20,456 bases of DNA from Chlamydomonas sphaeroides (Eukaryota; Chlorophyta; Chlorophyceae; Chlamydomonadales; Chlamydomonadaceae): NCBI GenBank assembly GCA_001662425.1, contig BDDC01000310.1, forward strand, positions 1 to 20,456. The letters run 5' to 3'. A model generated the notes under the pieces. The model was not told where the DNA came from. It saw nothing but the letters and a program-made list of their open reading frames with translations, and ran no database searches. The translations under genes and the position numbers were made by a program. Within the stretch, counting starts at the first letter, position 1. Every line of letters begins with the position of its first letter. Below, piece after piece: positions 9,359 to 19,782 of the stretch.

Positions 9359-12300
9359 CCCGCCTGCCCGCCTGCCCTCAGCCGGAAGCGCACGCTGGGC
9401 ACCAAGCAGCCCGACTTCCTGACCATCTACCGCAGCCACCTGGTGGCCAGCGGCCGGCCGGAGGAGCTGCACTCCACGCGGGCAGCCGCCCTGGTCGCCA
9501 CCATGCTGCAGCACCAGGCGCAGGTGGCGCAGGGCCTGCCGCCCATGACCAGCCTCACGCCGGAGCAGGTGGAGCAGATCGCCGACGATGCGTTCAACAC
9601 CCAGGGCTGGCTGCAGCAGCAGCCGTCTGTTCAGGCGTTGCAGGGCCTCCCACAGAGGGCGCCAAAGCTCCGGCTGCTTCCCCATCTGCAGCCGCCGTAC
9701 GCCTGTGCGGCTGCCGCTGGCGCCGCGCCTGCTGGCGCCGCGCCCCACGCCTTCGCGGCACACGCGCCCCCTGCCATGGCAGCTGCCGGCGGTGCAGTCG
9801 GGGCTCCCTCGGCAGCTGACGCCGGCCAGGGCAGCGGTGCGGGCCGCGGGCTCGCACCGCCGGGCGCCGCGGGGCCCAGCGGCCAGGCCCCGCCCGCTGC
9901 CTTGGGCGGCAGGGCGGCTGCCAAGCGGGCGAAACGCAAGCGCGGCCGGGACGAGGGCGACGATGGCGCTCGGTGCGACAACCTCAGCTACGATGGCGCG
10001 GCCGAACAGGGCCACGACAGCTTGGCGCCAGACATCGCTGCAGTCGCGGCCGCGGCCGCTGCGGCTGCCGCGGCTGCGGCCGCCCATGCAAGCTACTATG
10101 CCGCCGAGGACTCTGGGACAGCGGCGGGAGCGGCGAGCGGCGGCTTGCCAGACGCCAGCCAGCAGGGCCAGCAGCTGCCTGGCGCCACCGGGCTGGGCGG
10201 CTGGCCGCACGGCTCGAGGCATGATGCTGCTGCCGCGGGGTGCGGCGGTGCGCTCGGCGGCGAAGAAGGCGCCGCAGGCCTGCAGCAGCGGCCCAGTTAC
10301 GACAGCAACGAGGGTAATCCGCAGCTCAGCAGGTACCCGCCGGAGTCCCGGCCCCTGAACAGCTGGGAGGGAGACTATGGGGAGGGTGGCCGCGGCGGCG
10401 CCGTGGCCACTGACTACGCGGAACTCGCGCGCAGCCACCGGCAAGCAGCGGGGGCGTCAGCCGAGGTTGTCGTGAAGGCCTCGCCGCCGTCTCCCGGCCG
10501 CTCAGAGCCGCCTGCCTCGGGTCCGCCAGGCCCTAGCTACGCTGGCTGGGCCCCCGCCGGAGAGCAGCACAAGGCCTGCAGCGCTGCGCTTAAGCACGAA
10601 GATGATGGCGGCTGGGGGGCCGCGGACTATCGGCCAACAGAGGGCGCCGCTGCGGTGACGACGGCGCCAGAGCCCTCGCCGACCAGCCGCAACGGCGGCC
10701 CTGACGATGGCGCGTGGGACCACAACGACCCGGAAGTGATGCCGCTCGGGGAATCACAGCCCTGGGCGCCCGGCCGCCATGAGCAGCAGCAGCAGCAGCA
10801 GCACCAGCAGCACCACCTAGGTCATCAACCACATCACCATCCGCAGAAGCGCCCAGCTTCGCAGCACGAACAGCAGCGCACGCTGGCGGCAAGCCGACAC
10901 TCGCAGCTGCCGTCCGGGTATCCACCAGGGTACCCAGCAGACGCCGATGGCGCGCCCTATGACGGGCAGCCGCACGATCGGAGGCCGCTTGCCAGGGGCC
11001 CGCGCAACCCCGGTCCTCCTGCGACGGAGGGCCAGGGGTGGAGCTGGCTTGGGCCCGTGCAGGAGCAACAGCGCCCTCGCCCCCAGCAGCACCGTTCGGC
11101 GGGGCCGCCACCACGGGAGTACGGCGGCCTTGAGCGGCCTGGCGACCTGCGTCAGGCCCACCAGCACCAGCACCAGCACGAGCCCACCAGGCCGCAGCAG
11201 GCCGCCTGGCTAGCTCAGCGGCAGCAGCATCCTCCACCCCATCCAGCGTGGCGGAGGCCCCAGCCTGACGCCCCGCCCGGCCGCCCGGCCGAGGAGCTGC
11301 ACTGGCCGCCCTCGCCGCTGCACGAGCTGCCGCCCGGTGCTGAGGAGCCGTGGAGCGCTGCCGCTGGCGCAGCCGTGGGCCTCAGAGGGGGCCCCTCCCG
11401 CGACCTGCCACCCAGCGGGCGCCAAGGGACGGCCGCGGGCGGGCTGCAGTCTACACACCGAGGGCCGCGCGAGGTGAGGGGTGGATGCACCGAGGAGCTT
11501 GAGGACCCTGCGGTGGCTTCAGCCCGGCAGCGGCATTCCTTGCTGCCAGGCGCCGCCGCAGCCGCCAGCGCCATTTGCCTTAACCAACACCTTCCCCCAT
11601 GCCCTAACGCATTGCCGCGCCCAGTACCCGCCACCGCACGCGGCCCGGCAGCCATCGCACGCGGCCCGGCAGCCATCGTATGAGGCCCGGCAGCCATCGC
11701 ACGCGGCCCGGCAGCCATCGTATGAGGCCCGGCAGCCATCGCACGCGGCCCGGCAGCCATCGCACGCGGCCCGGCAGCCATCGTACGAGGCCCAGCAGCC
11801 ATCGTATGAGGTCCAGCAGCCATCGTATGAGGCCCGGCAGCCATCGTATGAGGCCCGGCAGCCACGGCCGCTCCAGCCGCCGCCGCGGGCTGCGGAAGCG
11901 GGCGGCTGGCGGGACACGGCGTCAAGGCCGGACGAGGCGCGGCGCCCTGCCGTGCACGGCGAAGGTTGGGGCCCGCCGCCCGAGCCCAGCCGCATGCCGC
12001 AGCGTGGACCGCAGGGCGCCAGAACAGGCGTCCCCGTGCCGGAGCCCCTTCCTTCCCCAGGTGCGGTCGCTGGCTGTGGTCAGGTTGCCGCTGGCAGCAG
12101 GCCCAGCAGCCTGGCATCGAGCGGCGGCATGCGCTGTGCGCTCCGCGCGGCTCCGGCTCGGCCATCCACTTGCGCGCTCCCGCCGAGCCGCCCGCTGCCT
12201 GCCCGCTGCCCTTGGCGCCACAGGCATAGTCACGGGCCTGCCCCTGCGGCACAGCGACCCGCGGCGGCAGGGTACCCGCCAGGCCAGCCCTCCCATGCGC

Positions 12301-12813
12301 CAGGGCGCTGCGGCCCAGGGCGGAGAGGCCGCGCGGGGGTACCAGAGGGGCGCAGCCGGCAGCAGCGCGGTTGCTGCCGCTGAGCCGCGCGAGCGGTTGG
12401 AGAGCGACTTGGACGGCCTGGGCAGCGCCGCGCTGCTCGCCGACTACCTGGCCGCACAGCGCGCCGTCGCGAGCAGCTGGCGCGGCCCTGCTGCCGCGGC
12501 GGCCACCGCGCGCGGCCGGCCAGCAGGCGACGGCTACCCGGTCGGGCGCTTGCCGCTACGGTCTGATGGCTGGGGCTACGCGGGTGGCGGCCCCAGTGCC
12601 CAGCCCGCCGGCCCGCCGGTGCCGGCGGCCCGGCGCGGCTATGCCGAGCGCGGTCCTCCGCGGGAAGGGCTGCAAGCTATGAGCAACCCTGGCTGCGGGT
12701 CGGATGGGGAGGAGGTGCCGCCGCGGGCTGGCGTGTGCCGCAAGCAGCTGCCAACGCTGCTGCTGGCGCTCAACAGGGGGCGTGCCGGGGCACCCGAGCC
12801 GCTGCGCACGTAG
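8364..12813 (+). CDS. Single-repeat MYB/SANT-domain protein with heptad repeats
   Basis: Probable nuclear DNA-binding regulator, about 1,099 residues. Exons: 8364-8479, 8759-8796, 9030-9057, 9382-11473, 11625-12060, 12224-12813. The sum is divisible by 3, and donors GTACGT, GTGAGT, GTAAGC, GTGAGG and GTGCGG keep frame. ATG 8364 directly follows an in-frame TGA. MYB repeat: GRWREDE start, Trp21, Trp40 (KWGKIAERL) and Trp59 (VKNLWHSRKR), each 18 residues apart. The usual LPGRT is replaced by LTDRR. A following region (62 to about 147; FLTIY at 73-77, TPEQV, DDAF at 129-132) is shared with the minus-strand gene at 14335-19527. After that: a basic nuclear-localisation-like KRAKRKRGR near 242, poly-Ala about 280-296, Gln/His-rich tracts near 528-560 and 653, and eleven heptads at 763-839. 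The C-terminal exon has a more ordered-looking stretch, LDGLGSAALLADYLAAQ. The family of the part after the MYB repeat is not recognised. An apparent start at 9005 is a shadow of exon 3. Confidence 0.85.
9301..9376 (+). repeat. TGCC microsatellite serving as a pyrimidine tract
   Basis: Fifteen perfect TGCC units (9301-9360), then imperfect CGCC/TGCC units, ending at the CTCAG acceptor (9377-9381) of exon 4 of the plus-strand MYB gene. The tract sits where a 3' splice-site pyrimidine tract is expected. Read as protein it would give Ala-Cys-Leu-Pro repeats, but the splice sites place it in an intron. Confidence 0.85.
11637..11867 (+). repeat. 21-bp minisatellite encoding 11 heptads (YEARQPS / HAARQPS)
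   Basis: Eleven in-frame 21-bp units without interruption or spacers, in exon 5 of the MYB gene. Two unit types share the core A-R-Q-P-S and differ at the first two residues: Tyr-Glu (TAT/TAC GAG) or His-Ala (CAC GCG). The order is H H Y H Y H H Y Y Y Y. Units 8 and 9 read YEAQQPS and YEVQQPS; unit 11 ends in Arg. The mixed order suggests unequal exchange within the array. Confidence 0.95.
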
Positions 12814-13479
12814 GAGCGGCTTGGCAGCTGGGGACAGCAATGAGCGAGGCCGGCGCGCGACCGCGCGTGTGTGTGACTTCTTGCGATGACGCAAGAAGCT
12901 TGTCTTTGCGCTGACTGATATGCTGTGGCATGGCCCGCGGTCGCCGACCCATTCCGTTGGCTGCGGGGCACGTCGTATCGTAAGCACTGTGCGAGTAGCT
13001 CGGCGATGTGCGCTACACTAGGTAACAGCAAGCATGTTAATGGATGTTTGGCGATGCCTGCGCGATCAGGATTGCGTGTGTGGACGCGAGGACTGTCCGG
13101 CTGCATGCGGGCAGGGCAGGGCCCGCGGGAGTGAGCGTACCACCTCGACTGTGCTGCCTTCAACTCCAATCAATTGAGAATCTCCTGTCCAGAGCAAGCC
13201 GAGATAATTAAGGTGACTGGCCGTGACATATGCAATCCGATGCCTCACTTTTGGTAATGGGGGGGGGGTAGGTACGTAAACCGGCCTGCTGTTGCTGTTG
13301 GGTGGTGCATTTCGTTCGTGCGAAAGGGGTCGTGCTGCTGTGCAGCAACCGCATCGTGTCGCTGCACGCGCGCCGCTGCTGGGTGCCTTGGCTGGGGAGG
13401 AAGGGAACACAGTCTCCCCAAGCTTGGCATGCGGGCGGTGGGACTGCGTGTGAAAGTACGGCAGTGATCCCGCGATGTT

Positions 13480-13538
13480 TCTAGAGCAAGCTCGCTCCCG
13501 CGATGGTTCACCATCGGCAACGTTGCGCTCGCTCCTAG
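13480..13538. repeat. Imperfect inverted repeat (hairpin)
   Basis: A perfect 7-bp stem, CGATGGT/ACCATCG with a 2-base loop (13501-13516), is flanked by outer arms TCTAG at 13480 and CTAGA at 13534, with partly matching sequence between. CCCGCGATG also occurs twice in direct orientation nearby (13469 and 13498). Function unknown. Confidence 0.5.
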
Positions 13539-13596
13539 AGGGTGCATGAGGGGGCGCTTATGCGCTCTGCAGGCTCTGTTCGCTGCACCGGCCCCT

Positions 13597-13643
13597 AGGC
13601 AGGCAGGCACGCAGGCAGGCAGGCACGCAGGCAGGCAGGCAGG
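13597..13643. repeat. AGGC tetranucleotide microsatellite, imperfect
   Basis: AGGC units interrupted by two ACGC variants. The motif is the reverse complement of the intronic TGCC/GCCT array at 9301-9376, so the same simple repeat occurs twice in the window in opposite orientation. Confidence 0.9.
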
Positions 13644-14334
13644 TGTATGTTCGCGTCGGCCACGACTGCGTGCGAGGGCGCGGCTGGGCGTGGCTGGGCG
13701 ACCGGGTTAGTTGGTTGGCTGGCTGCTCATTTGACTCCACGGCTCTGACACGCTATGTATTGTTAAAGTCAATGCAACATCCAACCTGGCCCCTCGTACG
13801 GTACGCAATCCACGCGCGCGGCGTTGTCCGCTAGCGGCTTCAGCGGCGCAGCATCGCATCGCAGGCCGAACAACGAACATGGCTCACTGAAACCTGTCCC
13901 AGCTGCGCATGGGTGCATGACTCGCCCCCGAAAGAGGCCACCCAGACCAGACAAACACCGTCGGTCAATATGTTGCTCAAGCAACAATCAACAACGACGA
14001 ACCAAGCTATCTAGCGCCACCCGTTGGCTTGCGCAGTCGCTCATGCACGTAGTTCTTGCAACGAAAACGTAACGCAAGCACGGGGTGCCATTCAGCGGCG
14101 GCACGGCGGCAGGCGAAAATTTGTAGCCGGCCCTACCTGCGCCGCCGTTGGATGTCCCGTACCATATGCACCCCCAGCGGCTATGCCGCCGTGGGGTACG
14201 CACTACTGCTATCTCAACAATGAATATAGTACCCGGACAGGGCGGTCACGTATGTACTGCCAGATAAAGGCACTTGAATTATCTATTTGCTGCACCCTTT
14301 GTCGCTCTGTGCCTAGCGCCACCCGTCGCCGCCA

Positions 14335-17300
14335 CTACCGGCGAGCACCAGCCGCCGCCGCTCCGGGATCGATGATGCCACTCAGCAGCGTTGCCAGCAG
14401 CGCGTCGGCCGACAAGCCCTGCTGCGGTCCGGCGGGCGCACCCAGTGGGAGCACCTGGACGGGAGAGGCGGCGGAGCGCTCGCGCTTCTGGCCGCCTGCT
14501 GCTGCTGCGCCGCCGCTTGCGTCGGGCCGGGGCGCCAGCTGGTGCCGCAGAGGCCCAGCAGCAGCAGCAGCGGGCTCGGCCGCAAGCAGCCCCGCCGCAC
14601 GTGTCAATGCAAGGAGCACCAGCGCTAGCGGCAGCTGGGCCCTTGCCGGCGAGCTGCAGCAGCTCTCCGGCTGCGGCCAGGGCGCTGCTGCTGTGGCAGC
14701 GCCGCCGCCCGCAAGCCTGGGCGGAGACAGGCCGCCGCCCTGCTGCTGGCACGGCGCCTCGCCGCGTCGTCCTTGGCCGCCATCCCAGCAGCAGCGGTCG
14801 TCGGGTGCGGGCGGCAGCCGCTGCCGCTTTGCCGCTGCCGTCCAAGCTGCCGCCAGGTGTTCGCTACCGGCGCCACGTGGGCCCTGCTGGTACGCCTCAG
14901 CCCCAGCCCATGCAGTGTGCCGGCGGCCAGGAACACCCGACGCGGACGACGGCACCGGTTGCGCATCGGCGAGCGCCACTGCTGGCTCATCGCCGTGGGC
15001 AGCCTCGGAACCATGCTGTGGGGAGGCGCTGAGCCGATCGGCACGGCCTGCAGGGTACGCGCCCGCCCGCGGATCGATGGCGGGCGCCACATACAACGAC
15101 ACGCACAGGGCAATGCATGCGTCACACGTCAGCAGCAGGACTGCCTGGCTAGCTAGGGCGCTACGTCGGCCTGATGCGCCCAAAAGCAACCCGGACTACT
15201 GGGCAGAGGCTTGGCAAGGGCTTGATTGGCTAGCTAGCTAGGGGCTGCTGGGCTATCCACGGAGCTGGTTGCCGTGGATGGGCGCCTCGCTGGCATCGCC
15301 AGCGGCAGTTGCAGCGCGCGAGGCATGCATGCATAGCGAGCACTTCGTAGCTTCCTTCGACGGCCAAGCAATCAAGCGTCCTACCTGCTGCGGGATCAGC
15401 GATGGGGTCTCGGCAGCGGCGGGCATGAGCCGTGAGTCCCCGCAGCAGCTGCTGCTGCGCCGTCGCAGCAGCAGCTCTTATGAGCGCCGTGCGCTCCGAT
15501 GGAGAGCAGCGGTCGCTGCAGCAGCTGGCCGCCGCCAGGGCATCGAGGGCAGCCACCGTCAGCTGCTGCCTGGCTGCGGGCTGCTGTTCCTGCAGGAGCT
15601 CCTCGAGCTGCCAGCGCTGCTGGGACTGCTGCTGCAAGCGGTTGAAGTGCGTCCGCTCCCTCTGCTGCAGGCGCCGAGCCTCTCTGGTCAGGGCCTCCTT
15701 CTCCTCCTCCCACAGCAGCCGCCTCTCCTTCTGCGCCTGCTCCTGCTCTTGGTGCTGCAGTCGCTCCTCCTCCTCCTGCTGCTGCTGCAGCCCCTCGAAG
15801 CGCAAGCGGCGCTGCTGCTGCTGCTGCCGCGGCGCTGCTGAGACCCCGCTTTGCTCCTCGTCCGCTGCTTGCTGAGGGTGAGGACGCTGCTGCTCCTCCC
15901 ACTGCCATCGCTGCTGAGCCGGACGACGTCTGGCCTCCTGCTTCATCTGCTGCAGCACCAGTGCAGCCTGCACCCCCTCCGCCTCCTGCTCCGCCATGCG
16001 CCGCCTGTACTCGAGCAGTGCCGCCTGCTGCCGGCGCTCCTCCGCCTCCCAGCGTGCAAGCCGCTCCTCAGCGCTCTGCGCCGCCCGCCGTCGCCCCGCC
16101 GCATGGTGCTCACGGTGCTCACGGTGCTCACGGTGCTCACGGTGCTCATGGTGCTCCCGCTCGCGCTTGACCACATGGAGCAGCTCCGCCGGCAGCGGCG
16201 GCGGCGCAGGCGGCGGGTAGCCCCAGGTGCCCTTCGGCCACCCGCTGCTGGCTTCCGTGCCGCCCTCGCTAGGTTGGCCGTCCATCTCCATGCCATCCCG
16301 ACATAGCGGCGTCGGTGAAGCGGTAGCAGCGGGGCTGGACGCCGCAGCGGCCGACAGGGGTCGCACAGCCGCCGTTGTGGCGTCGACCCAGTGAAAGCTG
16401 CTGGCCGTAGCCCGTTGCGGAACCTGCGGCTGCCGGTGTGGGTCGTCCCGCAGTGCCGCCAGCAGGCTCCTGCTGGGCCCCTTCACAGCGACCATCCCCA
16501 TACACTGCTGCCACTGCTGCCCTGTCAAAGCGCCTGTCAGCTGGTGCTCCTCCGACAGCAGCAATGGCTGCTGCTCAATACGGCAGCCGGCTAGGCTGGC
16601 GACTTGGCGGGGCTGCTCTAGCTGCTCGCGCCACCACTGCGGCCCCCGCGGTCCGGGGTCGGCGGCGACCGAGGGCTCCGGCGTCACAGCGCCGCCGGCG
16701 GCCCAGCAGGCTGCTGCTCGCGGCGGCGCGGGGCTGGGTGCTGGCGCGCGGTTGCTGCGGTGGTGGCCGGCTAGGCCGGCCAAGGTGGGCTGGTGGGGCG
16801 CCGAGTAGGGGTACGGGCCGTGGCATGGGTGGACTGGCAGCTGCGAGCCGCCGGCTGGGCGCCACGGGATTACCAGGTCTGGCGAGTGTTGGTGGTGGAG
16901 CGGCGGGGCCACGCCGCTTAGCAGGCCGGTGTGCGCATGCTGCTGCCGCCGGGAGGCGCAGCTGCCGGCTGCTGCCAGCGCCAGCTGCGGCTCTCCCCCA
17001 GTAGCGCCGCCTGCACACAGGCCGCTGCTGTCGAACGGGGTAATAAACGGGGAGGACGCGAGCGGCGGCTCGACGGCATCCGCCGCTGCCGTGGAAGCCG
17101 TCGCCATGGCTGCGCCGAGGTTCGCCGCGGCCGCCGGCGGCTGCCGCGCGAGCGGTGGGGCGCAGCGGGGTGGTGGCACCATCAGCGGCTGCGGCGCGGT
17201 GCCCAACCGCCAGCGGACGCCGACACGCGCCAGCAGCTGCATCACCTCGCTCGGGTGCGGCTGGGCCGAGCCGCCAGCCGAGCCTGTTGCTGCTGCGCTC

Positions 17301-19527
17301 TGCTGACGGTGCGTGGTGGCTGGGCCGTGCCCTGCCGTCAGAGCAGCCTGCTGGTCAGTCGACGTCCGGTCCAGATCAGAAGTGCCGCCGCTGGCGCGCG
17401 CCTCGGCGTCAGCGCCGCCGCCGTTGCCACCGCAGCACCCGCCGCCGGCGGCGGCGCCCGTGCTGCCGGCTGCCGGGTCCGATGCGGCGTTGTCCTGCCG
17501 CGCCGCCGCTTGTGGGCTGAGCTCCCACACAGGGGCGACACCGCCGCCTGCCCGGCGCCCTGCGCCGCGGCCTTCCGCGGCTGCTGGCAAGTCGGGTAGA
17601 GCCGGCGCGGCAGTGTCCGCGCCATATGTAGCCTGTGCGCTCGTGGCGGCAGCGGCGGCACCTCCTTGCCCGCCGTTCCCGGCGCCGCCGCCTGCCGCGG
17701 CCGCCACGGCCTCAGCAGCAGCTAGCAGGGGACGGAACATGGCCGCGGCGCCGTCCATCAGCTGCTGCACGGCCGGCGTGTGGTCGGTCATGAGCACCCG
17801 GCCCGCCTGCGCCTGCGAGCGGGCCTCCAGGAAGGCGGCGGCGCGGAAGGCCTGATCGCCGACGGCCTCCGGGTCGGTGCCCTGCGCGCACGCAGCGAGC
17901 AACAGCGGCGGTGCAAGCAAGGCAGGGCGGCAGCGGTCGAGCCATGCGGCGCGCGGCGCGTCGTCGGGGGCGGGGCGGGGCGGGAGTACGGGGAGCTGCC
18001 AGCCAGCCGCATCCTGCCTAAGCATCTTGGCTCCTCCGTTCATCGCCCGCTGGACATGCATACATGGACGCACCAGGCTCTTCATGTACTGCACCATGAA
18101 GGTGGTTTGGCGGCTGGCGCTGAAGCGCTGCTTCCTGCAACAGCAACGCACGCAGCAATAATCAACACGGGCGGAAGAGCGTACGTGCGTTGTTGTATCA
18201 TACATATCGCCCTCTGTCCTGTCCGCTCACTGCCTGAGCCTGACCGACCTCTGGGTCACCTGCTAGGCCCATCCACGGGGGCATCTCCGCATCCGATCTC
18301 ACGGGGCGCACATCTAGCACATCTTAGTGCGTCGTGACGTTCTGTGTCACCGGCAGGGCTCATCTGGAGCCCCGGTTCGGATAAGGTGTCGCTGTACGAC
18401 ACCGCGGCCTGAGTTTCTGGCTATTCTGGCTCTCGCGCAGTCCAAAGCAAGCAATCGGCAGTTCTCACTGCCACCCCAACTGCTGGACTTTACACAGCAT
18501 GTGTGGACGACTGCGTGCACCAGCCACGCATGCATATTTGCAAGCTTGCGTGGCCGCCTGGCTGCCTATCTAACCCCGGCGGCGGCGGATCGTTGCGCCA
18601 GCTGCTAGAGAGCTAGGTGCAGCCCGCCGCCGAGCGACGCAACTGCTGCGTGTGGCTTGGGGCGAGCCTTCAACCCGATTTGCACAACGCCTGCTGCACG
18701 GCTCTTGCGGCATGGCATGCACGCCGCACATACAGCAGGGGGTGCATGTAGTGCATGGCGGCCTCCATCCAGCCTCGCTCGCTAGCTAGTGCCTTGCCCC
18801 CTTGCGCAAGGCCAGCCAGACAACAACTACAACAACGCATGCATGCAAACACACACGCACGCGGGTGTAGCGGGTGCCGCACTCACCCGTACCACATGCT
18901 CTTGAGCTGCGAGGCAGTGCGGCCTCCCGGCAGCTTCCTGGCTATGGCTGCCCACCTGCCACGGCAAGCAAGTAAGGCACCGAAACATACGGTTGTATGT
19001 GGGCTACGCGGCAGATATATAGGGCAGCATGTGAGCTACGTGTCAGATAGAGCAGCATTATAAGTTCGGCGGGCGGCGGCGGCGTCGCGTCAGCACGGCG
19101 GGCAGGCGTGTACGTCAGGCCGACCCGCCGGGGCTCCCTCCCGTCCTTCGCGTGCCGATGATGGCAAGCCGAGCGAGCTGCGGTGTATGTGCGCTGTCGT
19201 GGCTGGCAGGCGTACGGGGTACGCGAGCCCAACTGGTGGTCTTATCAGCACAGCGCGCAAGGGTGAGGTCTAGCTATCTGTTGCGCAGATAGACCCCACG
19301 TGAGCGAGCACCCTCCTGCTTCGCTTCTGCTGGCTGGTGTACATACATACCCGCACTGCGCCTAGCTAAGCTACCTACCTGGAGCCAAGCGTTGCATGCA
19401 GCATGCACAGGTTGACCTCCTCCTCGCTAGTCCAGATGCCGGTGCCTGCTGGGCTGCACGCGGATCCCCTGGGATGGAGGCGCCGCACGGGCGAGGGCGA
19501 GGGCGAGGCAGGGCAAGAGACAGACAT
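14335..19527 (-). CDS. Single-repeat MYB/SANT-domain protein with long coiled coil
   Basis: Probable nuclear DNA-binding regulator, about 1,200 residues. Exons (minus): 19527-19379, 18955-18887, 18134-18074, 17995-15385, 15047-14335; the sum is divisible by 3. MYB repeat: GIWTSEEEV start with Trp32, RWAAIARKLPGGRTASQ with Trp51, and LKSMW ending at Trp71. The gap Trp51-Trp71 is one longer than usual because of the extra Gly in LPGGRT. Then follow F85-Y89-L93 (FMVQYMKSL) and DQAF at 140-143, matching the plus-strand MYB gene. The long exon holds Ala/Gly-rich sequence, an EHR repeat (about 707-725) and a Glu/Gln/Arg-rich coiled coil (about 733-920). The last exon has a basic AAKRQR and ends LLATLLSGI..GARR. 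Uncertain points: ATG 19647 is an alternative start; the 78-nt intron 18073-17996 is in frame and could be retained; without the last intron, translation stops at 15230. I trust the MYB part most. Confidence 0.8.
16105..16158 (-). repeat. 9-bp repeat, 6 units, encoding Glu-His-Arg/His
   Basis: Six GGTGCTCAC-type units on the plus strand. In the coding minus frame they read Glu-His-Arg or Glu-His-His. They lie just before the coiled coil of the minus-strand MYB protein and give an alternating acidic/basic, histidine-rich linker. Confidence 0.9.
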
Positions 19528-19775
19528 GTAAATGGCTACGACGCATGTAAAACATATGTCGTTGCATTTAGGAAGGCAGGCAGGCGTGAATGGGGAGACC
19601 CCACGTCGACCACCATCAGAGGGCAACGGAGTGATGGGTGGGTACATGTGGGCGGGGGCCAGCAGGGAGTGGGTAGGTGAGGCGGGCAGCAGGCGGCGTG
19701 GTTTGTGCCGCCGTCGAGCAGCTAGCGTCCCCCCTCGTTTGGAAAGACGGCTGGCTGAAAGCTGTCCACTGGTGG

Positions 19776-19782
19776 TTTTATA
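19776..19782 (-). promoter_or_regulatory. TATA box of the minus-strand MYB gene
   Basis: TATAAAA on the minus strand, in an AT-rich patch (ATTATAAAACC) within GC-rich surroundings. It lies 249 bp upstream of ATG 19527 and 129 bp upstream of ATG 19647, leaving room for a normal 5' leader. The role is inferred from position and motif only. Confidence 0.45.

Larger units (their letters stand above)
12814..14334. other. Intergenic region between convergent MYB genes
   Basis: About 1.5 kb that should hold both 3' UTRs. No reading frame with family-like content is seen. I found no TGTAA, the common chlorophyte poly(A) signal, just downstream of either stop, so the transcript ends cannot be placed. 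It contains a G run at 13260-13268, a hairpin at 13480-13538 and an AGGC microsatellite at 13597-13643, described separately. Confidence 0.6.

Noticed and set aside
9227..9381. Coding of an Ala-Cys-Leu-Pro repeat
   Set aside because: It is an open frame only because the 4-bp repeat lacks stops. A GTAAGC donor and CTCAG acceptor place it in an intron.
11637..11867. CRISPR-like array
   Set aside because: The 21-bp units are directly abutting with no spacers, are in frame with the exon, and the sequence is eukaryotic.
11215..12252. Long minus-strand frames opposite the heptad exon
   Set aside because: The 21-bp repeat and high GC keep several frames open. Only the plus frame joins to neighbouring exons in phase with family motifs.
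14024..15241. 405-codon plus-strand frame
   Set aside because: Its content is low-complexity and mirrors the GC-rich last exon of the minus-strand MYB gene. No domain or splice support.
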